DNA from: Caballeronia sp. SL2Y3
GTDB taxonomy: Bacteria > Pseudomonadota > Gammaproteobacteria > Burkholderiales > Burkholderiaceae
Length of the DNA: 64,000 nucleotides
Assembly: GCF_022879575.1 (NCBI RefSeq)
Contig: NZ_CP084261.1
Location: forward strand, 1,116,001 to 1,180,000
Reading direction: 5' to 3'
The notes beneath the pieces are model-generated. The model made no database searches and was not told where the DNA came from. It saw only the letters and a program-made list of their open reading frames with translations. The position numbers were made by a program, and so were the translations under genes. Position 1 is the first letter of the stretch. Each line of letters begins with the position of its first letter. Positions 17,714 through 26,260 of this stretch are shown piece after piece.

Positions 17714-18412
17714 ATGACCGCCGACATCTCCGTGCTGCTGGTGGACGATCACGCTGTCGTGCGCGAGGGCTACAAGCGTCTGCTCGAACTGAGCCCCGAC
17801 GTGAGCGTCGCGGGCGAAGCAGCGGACGCGGCGCAGGCTTATCAGAAGTTCTGCGCGTTGCAGCCGGATGTCGTCGTGATGGATCTTGCATTGCCGGGTG
17901 CAAGCGGCATAGAGGCGATGCGGCGCATGCTCGCACGCGAGCCGCAAGCGCGCGTGCTTATTTTCAGCGTGCACGAAGAAGCGATCTTCGTACGCCGCGC
18001 ACTCGATGCCGGGGCGCGCGGCTATGTGACGAAAGCGAGCGCGCCGGACGTGCTCGTTGAAGCCGTGCGCTCCGTGGCGCGCCGCATCGGCTATCTGAGT
18101 CCCGACATATCGCAGGCGCTCGCCTTGCGCGAAACGATTCGTGAAGGCCCGCCGGGACGGCAGTTATCGGCCCGTGAATTCGAAGTCCTGCGTTTGCTGG
18201 TTCAGGGCTATACGTTGCCGAGCATCGCGGAGAAGTTGGGTCTGAGCCAGAAGACGGTGGCGAATCACCAGTCGGTCATACGCCAGAAGTTCGGCGCGGA
18301 CAATGGCGTGCAGCTTGCGCAAATCGCGAGCCGCCTCGGTCTTCATTTTTCCGATTTCACCGGCGCAGCCGATGCGCCGTTCGGCTCGCTCGGCAACGGC
18401 ACTCCTGCGTGA
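17714..18412 (+). CDS. NarL/LuxR-family response regulator
   Basis: The receiver domain begins VLLVDDHAVVREGYK with phospho-acceptor Asp57 in VVVMDLALPG. The C-terminal LuxR-type helix-turn-helix (LSAREFEVLRLLVQGYTLPSIAEKLGLSQKTVANH) follows. It begins four bases after pqqE, so it is probably cotranscribed with the pqq genes. The ATG at 17714 starts the receiver domain; a TTG start 27 bases earlier overlaps pqqE. Its partner kinase lies convergent and the two genes overlap at their 3' ends. It resembles regulators of quinoprotein alcohol oxidation such as ExaE, but the target is unknown. Confidence 0.9.
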   Translation: MTADISVLLVDDHAVVREGYKRLLELSPDVSVAGEAADAAQAYQKFCALQPDVVVMDLALPGASGIEAMRRMLAREPQARVLIFSVHEEAIFVRRALDAGARGYVTKASAPDVLVEAVRSVARRIGYLSPDISQALALRETIREGPPGRQLSAREFEVLRLLVQGYTLPSIAEKLGLSQKTVANHQSVIRQKFGADNGVQLAQIASRLGLHFSDFTGAADAPFGSLGNGTPA

Positions 18413-19431
18413 GCGGGCACGCGGGCGCAGAAGAGGAAACCTTTGCCCGGGCTGCTTGCAATGTGAAACTCGCCGCCGAGCGCCTCGACGCGCTCGCGCA
18501 TGCCGACCAGTCCCAGGCCCTTGCGAGGTATCGTGAGGTCGATGCCGGGACCGTCATCGGCCATGGTGACGACGATTTCGTCCGCGCCTGAGTTCGCATT
18601 TTGCGGCGTGCGCACGAGATAGATCTCGACACGCGAATGGCGCGCGAACTTCGATATGTTCGTGAGCCCTTCCTGCACCAGCCGATACAGCGTGATAATG
18701 AGCGCATCGCTCAAGTGATCGAAGTCGCCTTCCACCGTCAGCGAAAACACCGCCTGCGGCAAGCGTTCGCGCCATCCTTCGATGCAATGTTCGAGCGCGG
18801 TCGGCAAGCCGAATTCATCGAGCCCGATGGGTCGTAGCTTGCGTATCATTCCGCCTATCTCGCGATACACATGCGTCGCGCTTTGCATCAACGCGAGAGA
18901 GAGCCGATGAATCTCCGCTTCCCGTCCGGCGGAAAGGTCGCGAATGCGCGCTGCATCGAGCGACATGGCGTTCAGGTATTGACCGAGTTCGTCATGCAAT
19001 TCGCGCGCAAGATGACGACGCTCGTTCTCCTGCGCGGACATGGCCTGATTGGCGAGGCGGCGATTCTGCGCAAGCAGTTGCTCGGCTTCTTCTTCCAGCG
19101 TCTGACGCCGCCGCGCTTCGCGTTGTGCTTCCCTATAACGGCGCCATGCGAACCACGCCAGGCCGAGCGCCAGCACGACAAGCGTCGCCGGCATCTCGTC
19201 GAGCTGGAAACGCTCCGCGCTGCGCGTCCAGCGATATGTGAACTCGCTGAAGTCGAACGTCGCGAACAGGGCGCCCGCAATGAAGGTCACGGCGAGCACG
19301 CAGGCGAGATCGCGCACGACCGTCGAGCGCGGCGTACGAGTGGAAGGCTCTTTCGCAGGCGAGGAGAAGGACTCGGATGGCTTCACGCGAAACATTCTAC
19401 GCACGCCTGCGACAGGCGGCGCAGTAGGCAT
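18343..19431 (-). CDS. NarX/DegS-type sensor histidine kinase
   Basis: The 362-residue protein has two transmembrane helices (about residues 42-60 and 81-97) with a short periplasmic loop, then a coiled coil. The HPK7 phospho-acceptor motif is RHLARELHDELGQYLN (His146), and an ATPase domain follows (DDGPGIDLTIPRKGLGLVGMRERVEALGG). This class pairs with NarL-type regulators, and the adjacent response regulator gene overlaps it tail to tail by 70 bases. There is no large sensory domain, so the signal is probably membrane-associated or arrives through a partner. A second in-frame ATG at 19395 is possible. Confidence 0.88.
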   Translation of the reverse strand: MPTAPPVAGVRRMFRVKPSESFSSPAKEPSTRTPRSTVVRDLACVLAVTFIAGALFATFDFSEFTYRWTRSAERFQLDEMPATLVVLALGLAWFAWRRYREAQREARRRQTLEEEAEQLLAQNRRLANQAMSAQENERRHLARELHDELGQYLNAMSLDAARIRDLSAGREAEIHRLSLALMQSATHVYREIGGMIRKLRPIGLDEFGLPTALEHCIEGWRERLPQAVFSLTVEGDFDHLSDALIITLYRLVQEGLTNISKFARHSRVEIYLVRTPQNANSGADEIVVTMADDGPGIDLTIPRKGLGLVGMRERVEALGGEFHIASSPGKGFLFCARVPAHAGVPLPSEPNGASAAPVKSEK

Positions 19432-19476
19432 CGCACGTTTGAGCGCTTCTTTCGATGAACGGGAGAATCTCCCTGA

Positions 19477-19887
19477 TCAACGCGGCTTGAAGGGATACAC
19501 CTTGGCCGGCCGCCGCTGCCGCAGTTCCGCCAGATAGTTCTCCACGAAACGGCTCAGCGCATGCGCTTTCAATTGTTCGAGCATGCGCATGGCGTCGCTC
19601 GGCGATTCCGGTCCCATGACCAGCGCGCCGACGCCGAGCGCGCCGAGATGCACGACCAATGCGCAGGAAGAGAGCGAGCCGGCATCGAAGAGACGCACTG
19701 CATCGGCGGCTTCGTCGTCGATCTCGACGCCTTCGTCTTCGCACACGTCGAAGCGCAACTCGCCGTGTTTGTCTATGGAGGCAGGCAGCCAGCGGCAATT
19801 GCCCGTGGCACCCTGAGACGCGATGAGCACGCGCTTGCGCATGGGTGTATCGCTGATGGTGTCAAACGCCTCGGCTAATGTATGCAT
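19477..19887 (-). CDS. Conserved hypothetical protein
   Basis: This 136-residue protein is not recognised. It lacks a signal peptide and membrane segment. A central acidic stretch (CEDEGVEIDDEAADAVRLFD) precedes a hydrophobic segment (LVVHLGALGVGALVMG), and the C-terminus is basic. A GAGGA ribosome site lies before the ATG. It sits between the sensor kinase and the beta-propeller gene on the same strand, so a link to the PQQ locus is possible but unproven. Confidence 0.6.
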   Translation of the reverse strand: MHTLAEAFDTISDTPMRKRVLIASQGATGNCRWLPASIDKHGELRFDVCEDEGVEIDDEAADAVRLFDAGSLSSCALVVHLGALGVGALVMGPESPSDAMRMLEQLKAHALSRFVENYLAELRQRRPAKVYPFKPR

Positions 19888-19997
19888 GATTGTCCTCGCC
19901 GGCGAGCCTAACTGATACTAGCAGTCGGCCGCCGCGAGGCGCGACGTGGAATGCGCAATGATGCGCGGCACAAACCGAAACGGCCGTGCGCTCGAAA

Positions 19998-21062
19998 TCA
20001 ACGTCCGGTGATGGAGCCCGCACTCGGCGGATAGGTCACGATGCCCCATGCAAGCGGTACATCGTTTATCTGCTTGACGGTCGCGTAGTTCGAAGCATCG
20101 AGCACATAGACCGCGTTCGAACGGCCGCATGCGAGCAGCACCTTCGAGCCGTCGGGCGTGAAGCTGAAGTGCCAGCAACGCTGCCCGATCGGCGCGTCGC
20201 TCAAGTGTGCGTATGTGGAAGCATCGAAGACTTGCAGCGTCTTGTCGCGAGATGCGGCCACGAAGAGACGCTTGCCCGATGGATCGAACGACACGCCATA
20301 GGGTCCGGCTTTCGTATCGACGGTCTTCGCCGGCTTGAGGTCGTTACCCGCGAGCACCATGAACTTGTTCGCGTTCTCCAGCGTGACGACATAAGCCTTG
20401 CCATCAGGCGATGCCTTGATGCCGCGCGGGCGCGATCCCTTGGGCAGACTGACCGTGCGCACGAGTTGGCCGGTGCCGGCGCGATAGACCGATACCGTAT
20501 CGTCGCCCTCGTTCGTGACGAGTATGAGCTTGCCGTCGCGTGAGAATTCGACGCCTTCCGTCTCATGGCCGCTCTTGACCGAACGCCCGACCTTCATCGT
20601 CTTCAAGTCGACAATGGCGATTTCCGCGGGCGGCGAATGCGCATCGTCGTCATCTTTCTGCGGCTCTCCGGGTTTCCCCGGCGCGCCGGATTCTCCCGGC
20701 TCATACGTGACATACGCCTCGCCCCCGTGTACGCGCACGAACTCCGGATTCTTGCCGATCTTCGCGCGGCGAAGCACGTTGCCGGACGCCGTATCGATCT
20801 CGGACAGATCGCCCGTCGACTTGTTGGCGACGTAAAGGCGCGTGCCGTCGCTGTTGAGGCTCAGGCCACGCGGACCGTCCTTGCCGACGTCGATGGTCTT
20901 CGTAAGCGACAGGCCGTCGAGATCGATCACGCCCACGCCGCTGCTTTCGCTCGTTACATAGGCGAGCGGCGCGGCCGCGTATGCGTGACTCGCGCAAACC
21001 AGCAGCGCGAATGTTATTAGCGACGCGAGTGAAAGGCGCGTCGGGTCGCAACTCACTTGCAT
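19998..21062 (-). CDS. Exported YVTN/beta-propeller protein, PQQ-catabolism associated
   Basis: An N-terminal signal peptide (ending near ASHAYAA, residue 30) precedes repeated beta-propeller blades with motifs such as GPRGLSLNSDGTRLYVANK, TEGVEFSRDGKLILVTNEGDDTVSVY and GPYGVSFDPSGKRLFVAAS. The 354-residue protein is typical of the periplasmic propellers found with PQQ-dependent alcohol catabolism genes. An acidic, proline- and glycine-rich insert (GAPGKPGEPQKDDDD) near residue 130 separates two blades. Binding partner and ligand are not known. Location near pqq genes and a DUF2380-like gene supports the association. Confidence 0.85.
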   Translation of the reverse strand: MQVSCDPTRLSLASLITFALLVCASHAYAAAPLAYVTSESSGVGVIDLDGLSLTKTIDVGKDGPRGLSLNSDGTRLYVANKSTGDLSEIDTASGNVLRRAKIGKNPEFVRVHGGEAYVTYEPGESGAPGKPGEPQKDDDDAHSPPAEIAIVDLKTMKVGRSVKSGHETEGVEFSRDGKLILVTNEGDDTVSVYRAGTGQLVRTVSLPKGSRPRGIKASPDGKAYVVTLENANKFMVLAGNDLKPAKTVDTKAGPYGVSFDPSGKRLFVAASRDKTLQVFDASTYAHLSDAPIGQRCWHFSFTPDGSKVLLACGRSNAVYVLDASNYATVKQINDVPLAWGIVTYPPSAGSITGR

Positions 21063-21212
21063 GATCGTCTCCGGCTGAACGTTCTTCGTATCGTTTTTAA
21101 GGGCGTATTAAACGCCGGCCCTAGAGCCAACTTAGCGCAGGATCCCGCGTGCAGGCAACGCTGCATGTCGGGAGAAATTCCCGAAATACGGAGGGCGCAT
21201 GTGACCGCATGC

Positions 21213-21752
21213 CTAACGCATGACAGACGCTTCGGTCGTCAGCAGGTCGACGAGCGCCTTCGCGCCGCGCTGCCACGACTCGTCCGTATTGCCGCGCATA
21301 TCGACCGAACGCTGGAAGAGCGTGGCGCCACTATCGACGTCCTCCACGCGCAGATTGATATTGAGGATGAGGTTGCTGATCTTCTGCACCCAGCACACGC
21401 CGACGCGCGATACACCGAGTTCGCGCGCAACGCGAAGCTCGCAGCCATTGCAGGCGCTCATGTCCTGAGCGCGTTGAAGCGTTGCAATGAGATCGCTCGC
21501 CTGCGCGTTGTCCGTCACGTGTAAGGGCGTCTTCTCTCGCAGTTGCTCGCGCAGTGCGTTGCTGACCATCGCGAGCCGCTCGGTCTGTATGCGATTGGTG
21601 TCCGCATCGTTATAGGCGGCGTTGTCGTCGATCAATGTGCAATCCAGCAGCGCGATGGATTGTTGCGTGCGTTGCGCCTGCGCCTGTCCACTCAACGGCA
21701 GACCACATAGAACGAGTAACGCCAGCATACGGACGACGGATGTGATGGTCAT
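21213..21752 (-). CDS. Exported DUF2380/DUF3280-type protein
   Basis: The protein begins with a signal peptide (MTITSVVRMLALLVLCGLP, cleavage after AQA) and continues as a small alpha/beta domain. It has a disulfide-prone CNGCELRVARELGV segment and ends in a domain reminiscent of secreted lipoproteins involved in quinoprotein pathways (DVDSGATLFQRSVDMRGNTDESW). It is 179 residues from ATG 21752; the longer in-frame ORF reaches into the upstream intergenic region and has no support. Such proteins commonly accompany the PQQ-associated beta-propeller gene. Confidence 0.75.
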   Translation of the reverse strand: MTITSVVRMLALLVLCGLPLSGQAQAQRTQQSIALLDCTLIDDNAAYNDADTNRIQTERLAMVSNALREQLREKTPLHVTDNAQASDLIATLQRAQDMSACNGCELRVARELGVSRVGVCWVQKISNLILNINLRVEDVDSGATLFQRSVDMRGNTDESWQRGAKALVDLLTTEASVMR

Positions 21753-21906
21753 GGTCTCGAACGTTGCATGGTGATGCAAGAGCCAACAGCATGCGCCGGT
21801 CTGTCGGCTTCTGTCCAACATTCCGGTACGCCTTGCATCGGGTGAGCGCGGCCTTCGAGCATCGTGGGCCATAGCCCGCGTGCCGACGCGAAGATGAGCG
21901 TCGCAT

Positions 21907-21922
21907 TGGCATAGGCTTTGCA
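21907..21922 (+). promoter_or_regulatory. Sigma-54 (-24/-12) promoter before the small peptide gene
   Basis: TGGCATAGGCTTTGCA carries GG at 21908-21909 and GC at 21920-21921 with exact 12-base spacing and a full TTGCA -12 element. Transcription would begin near 21933, leaving about 60 bases of leader before the ATG at 21994. The match is nearly as good as the pqqA site. Confidence 0.68.
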
Positions 21923-21993
21923 GAATTTCGCGCGAGCACTCGATGTGCTCGCCGCATATTCGATTCACCCACGCCACGCTGAGGAGAGACGCT

Positions 21994-22167
21994 ATGAAGC
22001 CCGCTCTCGTCATTACCGACCTCACGCTCGACACCACCACGCGCCGCAACGAAGCGGTCCTTTCGCGGCAACAGATGCAGCAGATCGCCGGAGGACGGTC
22101 CGTTCTCGCGACTGTCGACGGCCGTTCGACCGCGGCCATCGACGACTGGCAGATGAATATCGTTTGA
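21994..22167 (+). CDS. Small peptide with double-glycine leader-like motif
   Basis: A 57-codon gene with ribosome site GAGGAGAG (21981-21988). The product begins MKPALVITDLTLDTT and contains LSRQQMQQIAGG ending at residue 34, which resembles the leader end of secreted or modified peptides cut after GG by C39-type peptidases. The remaining 23 residues (from RSVLATVDG to DWQMNIV) have no cysteine. No peptidase, exporter or modifying enzyme lies beside it. A sigma-54-like promoter just upstream places it with the pqq/fhc genes. It could equally be a small regulatory or structural protein. Confidence 0.6.
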   Translation: MKPALVITDLTLDTTTRRNEAVLSRQQMQQIAGGRSVLATVDGRSTAAIDDWQMNIV

Positions 22168-22307
22168 GATCGATGTCGATCGACTATAGCGGCGGCGCGA
22201 GTGCGTGCACGCGGGCCGCCACTGCTTCATCGATGCATTCGCCAATGGATTACTCGCGTCAAGAGGAGTAAGGTCATATTGCCGGCATGGCGAAACAGGA
22301 GACGATC

Positions 22308-22616
22308 ATGACCGTCGACCTCTCTACTCAATGGCATGTCTTCGAATACGAAGGCTTCGATATCCACGTGCTTCCGCAACTCAAGGCCGGGTCAGAACCG
22401 GCGCAACGGTACGTCTTCATCGGCCATGTGTGCCTGCATGGCGCGAATGCAGACGTGCCCGGAGAAGCGGTTCACTTCCACTCCGATGGCGACGACGCAT
22501 ACAAGACCGCCGCAGACGCTTTAGACGATGCGCGGCATATCGGCAAGAGCATCGTGGATGGCACGCATCCCGACCTGTCCGTGCTGTCCATCGTCTCGCA
22601 TCACCATCATTCCTGA
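22308..22616 (+). CDS. Small hypothetical protein
   Basis: This 102-residue protein is not recognised. It starts MTVDLSTQWHVFEYEGFDIHVLPQL and ends with a histidine cluster (SIVSHHHHS) that could bind metal. GGAG upstream of 22308 fixes the ATG; an earlier in-frame ATG at 22287 has no ribosome site. It is followed after five bases by the VOC protein, so the two may be cotranscribed. No signal peptide or membrane segment. Confidence 0.65.
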   Translation: MTVDLSTQWHVFEYEGFDIHVLPQLKAGSEPAQRYVFIGHVCLHGANADVPGEAVHFHSDGDDAYKTAADALDDARHIGKSIVDGTHPDLSVLSIVSHHHHS

Positions 22617-22621
22617 GCTAC

Positions 22622-22993
22622 ATGACGACACCCATCGACGATGCTCGCATCGTCAGTCTCAGCGCCGTCACGCTCGCCACGCACGACATGGCGCGCGCCG
22701 TCGGCTTTTATCAGGCGCTGGGCTTTCGCATCGTGCACGGCGGTGCGAACGAGGCGTTCACATCGTTCGCGCTCGGCGACTCTTACCTCAACATCACGAG
22801 CGAAACGCACGGCCCCATTTCGTGGTGGGGCCGCATCATCTTCTATGTATCGGATGTCGATGCCTTCTATCGCAAAGTGAAGGCGCTCGGTATCGAGCCT
22901 CAGTTCGCACCGCGCGACGCGCCGTGGAACGAGCGCTACTTTCATCTCACCGATCCCGACGGCCACGAACTCAGCTTCGCGCGCCCGCTTTGA
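22622..22993 (+). CDS. VOC-family (glyoxalase/bleomycin-resistance-like) protein
   Basis: The 123-residue protein shows the vicinal-oxygen-chelate pattern: LATHDMARAVGFYQALGFRIVHGG at the start, then FYVSDVDAFYRKVKALGIEP and HLTDPDGHELSFARPL at the end. Metal-binding residues of the fold are compatible with the early histidine and the glutamate in HELSF. The substrate cannot be told from sequence. It is likely cotranscribed with the preceding small protein. Confidence 0.85.
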   Translation: MTTPIDDARIVSLSAVTLATHDMARAVGFYQALGFRIVHGGANEAFTSFALGDSYLNITSETHGPISWWGRIIFYVSDVDAFYRKVKALGIEPQFAPRDAPWNERYFHLTDPDGHELSFARPL

Positions 22994-23186
22994 GCTGTCG
23001 AGCGTCACCGCGCGCTCCTGTTGCTATTACGCCAAATCGCGCGTACACGGCCAATTCAGGCGTACAGTTCAAGTGCTTTGTCATGAGTGTGGTGCGTTGC
23101 GGCAGGCGTCTTTTCATGGGACCGCTCAAGCGTCGAATGCCTTCGGCCGATATACAGCCATGAACGCCGCATGCAGGAGACTTAAG

Positions 23187-23435
23187 ATGAAATGCGCGAA
23201 CGAACGATCGCTTCGTTTTCTGGTCGAGAAATGGCTCGCGCCGGCAAGCGTGCCGGTCCATGTCAAGCAGTTCAGCCGCACGCGCGCCGATCATCGGCGT
23301 TTCGTGTGCGTGGAAACGATGCAAGGCACTGCGTCGAAGGCGCTGTTCTTCTTCCGTCACGACGACGGGCAATGGTGCGTCTATCCCGCCGCGCCGCGCA
23401 AAGAAAACATGCGCACTGAACGACTCGCGGCCTAG
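23187..23435 (+). CDS. Small hypothetical protein
   Basis: An 82-residue basic protein, preceded by CAGGAGA at 23174-23180. It starts MKCANERSLRFLVEKWLAP and is not recognised. The 3' end overlaps the convergent J-domain gene by four bases. No export signal is visible. Confidence 0.55.
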   Translation: MKCANERSLRFLVEKWLAPASVPVHVKQFSRTRADHRRFVCVETMQGTASKALFFFRHDDGQWCVYPAAPRKENMRTERLAA

Positions 23436-23986
23436 AGGCGCAGATTGTTGAAGAACTGAAACCACATCGCTCCGAGCGGGTTCGCTGCATGCGGCTCGTC
23501 GGCTTTGGGTTTCTCGGGTTCAGGCTCTGCGGACTGCTCTTCTTTCGCTTCGCTCGTCGCGGGTTCCTGACGCGACTCATGCAGCGCGACGACGCTTTCC
23601 GCAATACGACGCGCGGTGGGTTCATCGCAGTCCTGCCCGAGCAATACGCCGAACACGACGTCGCGGTTATGACCCTGCGATGCAAAGCGCATGGCAAGCG
23701 ATACGCGCTTTGCGTAAAGTGCCTCACGCTCCGCTTCCTCTTCGCGCATGCGCGCTTCCCAGCGTTCGATTTCTTCGGCGAAGGTTCGGTCGTACACCTC
23801 GCGTTGCGCGGGGTCGGACAGAATCGCGTACGCTTCCTTCACTTCCTGGAAACGAGCCCGTGCCGCCTCTTCCTGACCGGCGTTGCGATCCGGGTGGCAG
23901 CGCATCGCGGCCTTGCGATAGGCGCGCTTGATCTCGTCTTCCGTGGCGTGTTCGTCGACGCCTAGCGTTTCGTATAACGTTGCCAT
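23432..23986 (-). CDS. J-domain (DnaJ-like) co-chaperone
   Basis: The N-terminal 70 residues form a J domain with the HPD motif (MRCHPDRNAG) and surrounding helices (YETLGVDEHATEDEIKRAYRKAA, EVKEAYAILSDPAQREVYD). A charged helical region follows, then a proline/glutamate-rich tail. The zinc-finger and substrate domains of DnaJ are absent, so it is a specialised DnaK co-chaperone of 184 residues. The ATG at 23986 starts the J domain directly; the longer upstream frame has no support. Confidence 0.9.
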   Translation of the reverse strand: MATLYETLGVDEHATEDEIKRAYRKAAMRCHPDRNAGQEEAARARFQEVKEAYAILSDPAQREVYDRTFAEEIERWEARMREEEAEREALYAKRVSLAMRFASQGHNRDVVFGVLLGQDCDEPTARRIAESVVALHESRQEPATSEAKEEQSAEPEPEKPKADEPHAANPLGAMWFQFFNNLRL

Positions 23987-24053
23987 GTGCGATCGTTGAG
24001 AAAGGACGCGAGGCATCGTAACACGCGAAAAATGGGGACTTTCCGCGGCTCGG

Positions 24054-24380
24054 CTATCGGCGCGTGCGGACGATGGAGTCGATGCTTGCCGGACCCAAGG
24101 CATCGTAGATGGCGCGCGCCGCACGCAGATAATGCGCGATATGCAGCCGGATGACGACGACCGCCGCCGCGAACAGCCCGAGCGTCACGAACACATACGC
24201 GCGCGGGTCGGGCACGAGGCCGAATCGCGTATGCAGCGCGACGAAGACGATCCACGCAAAGGCCGGCGCATGCAGCGTCCAGTGACGCTGCGCGAAGTGC
24301 CACGCCAGGCGTCGCACGTCGCTTCGCGCGCGACGGGTTAGACCTGCAAGTTCCGGGCGTCGATGAAAGAGAAACGGCAT
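24054..24380 (-). CDS. Small membrane protein, 2TM-type
   Basis: A 108-residue protein with a basic N-terminus and two predicted helices (HAPAFAWIVFVALHTRFGLV and AYVFVTLGLFAAAVVVIRLHIAHYL). It resembles small bacterial two-TM proteins of unknown role. Codon use looks like that of the neighbours and the frame is well kept, but no name is justified. Confidence 0.55.
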   Translation of the reverse strand: MPFLFHRRPELAGLTRRARSDVRRLAWHFAQRHWTLHAPAFAWIVFVALHTRFGLVPDPRAYVFVTLGLFAAAVVVIRLHIAHYLRAARAIYDALGPASIDSIVRTRR

Positions 24381-24473
24381 GACGTGACTCGCTGCGCCAT
24401 GAACGCGTCATATGGCGCGTTGATAATGGCGGGCTTCGTTCCATCTAGCATACGCCGAGGCGACTCACTCACG

Positions 24474-25016
24474 ATGGCGCTTTCTATCGACGATATCCGG
24501 CATCTCTTCGATACGCACGGTTCGATGGCCTACAGCGGCGAACCTGTCACGCAGTTACAGCACGCGCTGCAGACGGCGTGGCTCGCGGAAGAAGCGGGTG
24601 CGAGTCGTGAGTTGATCGTCGCGGCCCTGCTGCATGACCTCGGGCATCTGCTGAACGTGCAGGGCGAGACGCCGACCGAGCGCGGTATCGACGATCTGCA
24701 CCAGTACTTCGCGCTTCCCTTTCTGCGGGCCGTGTTTCCTGATGCAGTGCTCGAACCGATTCGCCTTCATGTCGATGCTAAACGCTGCCTATGCGCGATG
24801 GATCCCGCGTATCACGCGCGGCTGTCGGCGGATTCGGTGCGCAGCCTGCAATTGCAGGGCGGGGTCTTCGATGCCGATGAAGCGCGCGCTTTCGTAGCAC
24901 TGCCCTACGCGCGAGACGCCATGACCTTGCGACGCTGGGACGACGCCGCGAAGGACGCAAGCCGCGTCACGCCGCCGCTTTCGCACTATTTGGGGATCGC
25001 GGCGAGGGTTGCGTAG
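24474..25016 (+). CDS. PhnZ-like HD-domain mixed-valent diiron oxygenase
   Basis: The protein contains AYSGEPVTQLQHALQ and LLHDLGHLL. Tyr20, Glu23, His30, His54, Asp55 and His58 match the spacing of the PhnZ substrate and diiron residues (Tyr24, Glu27, His34, His58, Asp59, His62). PhnZ cleaves 2-amino-1-hydroxyethylphosphonate to glycine and phosphate. At 180 residues the length fits. No phnY hydroxylase is adjacent, so the partner or substrate may differ; related enzymes include the inositol oxygenase group. The ATG at 24474 starts the domain cleanly. Confidence 0.8.
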   Translation: MALSIDDIRHLFDTHGSMAYSGEPVTQLQHALQTAWLAEEAGASRELIVAALLHDLGHLLNVQGETPTERGIDDLHQYFALPFLRAVFPDAVLEPIRLHVDAKRCLCAMDPAYHARLSADSVRSLQLQGGVFDADEARAFVALPYARDAMTLRRWDDAAKDASRVTPPLSHYLGIAARVA

Positions 25017-25272
25017 CGGGCAAGCGGTGCAACGACCCTTCGAGCAGACTGCGGTGCATGCACGCTGACTACACGATGACCACGCAGCCGCAACGTCCGT
25101 GAACGTCAAACAATCTTCTTGTAGATCGTTTTGACGGGACGATCTTCATGCCGCCTCGTTGGTTTCTGGTTTGTGCATTGCACAGCTGCTACCGCGATCG
25201 CACCGCTTCTTCTTGTTAGATCAAGAACAAGTGACAACGACGACGAACGTCTCCATGCGCTTCATCTGCATA

Positions 25273-25842
25273 TCATGGCTGCTCGACGTACGGCCCTGGG
25301 TGGGAGATTGAACCGATCATCGGTGTCGCGTTGATACCGTCTACTAGACCCTCACTTACGCCCCACGTTACCACCAACGCCTTAGCAGAACGGAACAGGG
25401 CGTTAGCAAACACTCCCGGATTGAAAAGCCACGCCATGACCATGAGCTGATGCAGAGCCGCTAGATAACATGTCATGCCCCCAGCGACGAGCACACCGCC
25501 ACCGAAATCGAAACTCAACGTGAGTCCAACGAAATCAGATGGTTCAAGCTCCTTTTGCGTGAAGCGAAATATCTTACCGCCACCGTCGAAATCGCTGGTC
25601 GCGCCCGTTCCAGCAAGGGTGCCGTCTTTCGAAATGAATCGAGGCAGCTTCAGTTCTGGAAGCTGAAAACGCGACGGCAGCCGCAGGCCCGGTCCCAATG
25701 CGAAACCACCCACCTGATAGTCGAATTTGAACGGACGCTTAGACGGGTCATTCAAAACAAACATTCCGTTGGACAATGTGACGGGTCCGACACCAGCGCT
25801 ACCCCCCGCCGATGTCTCAAAGGTCCACTTACTTTCAATCAT
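25273..25842 (-). CDS. Unknown protein at the end of the hcp operon
   Basis: This 189-residue protein has a glycine-rich beta-type N-terminal half (SAGGSAGVGPVTLSNGMFVLND, GTLAGTGATSDFDGGGKIFRF) and a hydrophobic stretch with one or two possible helices (VLVAGGMTCYLAALHQLMVMAWLFNPG). No family is recognised. ATG 25842 overlaps the stop of the preceding gene by eight bases, so translation is probably coupled to hcp and the DUF3592-like genes. Base composition is less GC-rich than the flanks. A secreted type VI cargo or its partner is a reasonable hypothesis only. Confidence 0.6.
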   Translation of the reverse strand: MIESKWTFETSAGGSAGVGPVTLSNGMFVLNDPSKRPFKFDYQVGGFALGPGLRLPSRFQLPELKLPRFISKDGTLAGTGATSDFDGGGKIFRFTQKELEPSDFVGLTLSFDFGGGVLVAGGMTCYLAALHQLMVMAWLFNPGVFANALFRSAKALVVTWGVSEGLVDGINATPMIGSISHPGPYVEQP

Positions 25843-26260
25843 CGTTTTCGTTAACCCCCCATCCCTGCCGAGGAAAACCAAGCAATCCGCTCAGTATTAG
25901 AACCATTGCTGGAACGCCGCAAAACAAATGCAGGGACCAAACACCAAACAACGTGTTCATAGTTGCGTTGCCGGGTTGTCGTGGGTCGTAGCGTATCTCT
26001 ACCTTGTCACCCACATCGACAGAATGAAACCAGCTACTTGTTGGAACAGAGATACGCTGTCCGTCCGAAGTCGTGAATGCGACTTCCGGGTGCTTACCGC
26101 CCGCGTTCAACTTGACGACTTCTGCAAAAGCCACTTTCGAAACGCGAACGAACTCGATGGTATTGGGAAGGAAGCTGAGTTGAATGCAGAACATGACTGT
26201 TCCGATAAAGACCCCATACCAATTAATAGGCCGTGACCTCAGGCTAATCACTCTCTTCAC
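25835..26260 (-). CDS. DUF3592-like membrane protein, second copy
   Basis: A 141-residue protein from GTG 26260 with an N-terminal membrane helix (WYGVFIGTVMFCIQLSFL), a soluble beta-domain and a C-terminal helix (GVPAMVLILSGLLGF). The core EVVKLNAGGKHPEVAFTTSDGQRISVP and VGDKVEIRYDPRQPGNATMNTLFGVW matches DUF3592-type proteins and the neighbouring paralogue. A longer frame exists upstream but lies inside that paralogue; the GTG overlaps its stop by 17 bases. Role unknown; such envelope proteins could act with Hcp-linked cargo. Confidence 0.7.
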   Translation of the reverse strand: MKRVISLRSRPINWYGVFIGTVMFCIQLSFLPNTIEFVRVSKVAFAEVVKLNAGGKHPEVAFTTSDGQRISVPTSSWFHSVDVGDKVEIRYDPRQPGNATMNTLFGVWSLHLFCGVPAMVLILSGLLGFPRQGWGVNENDD

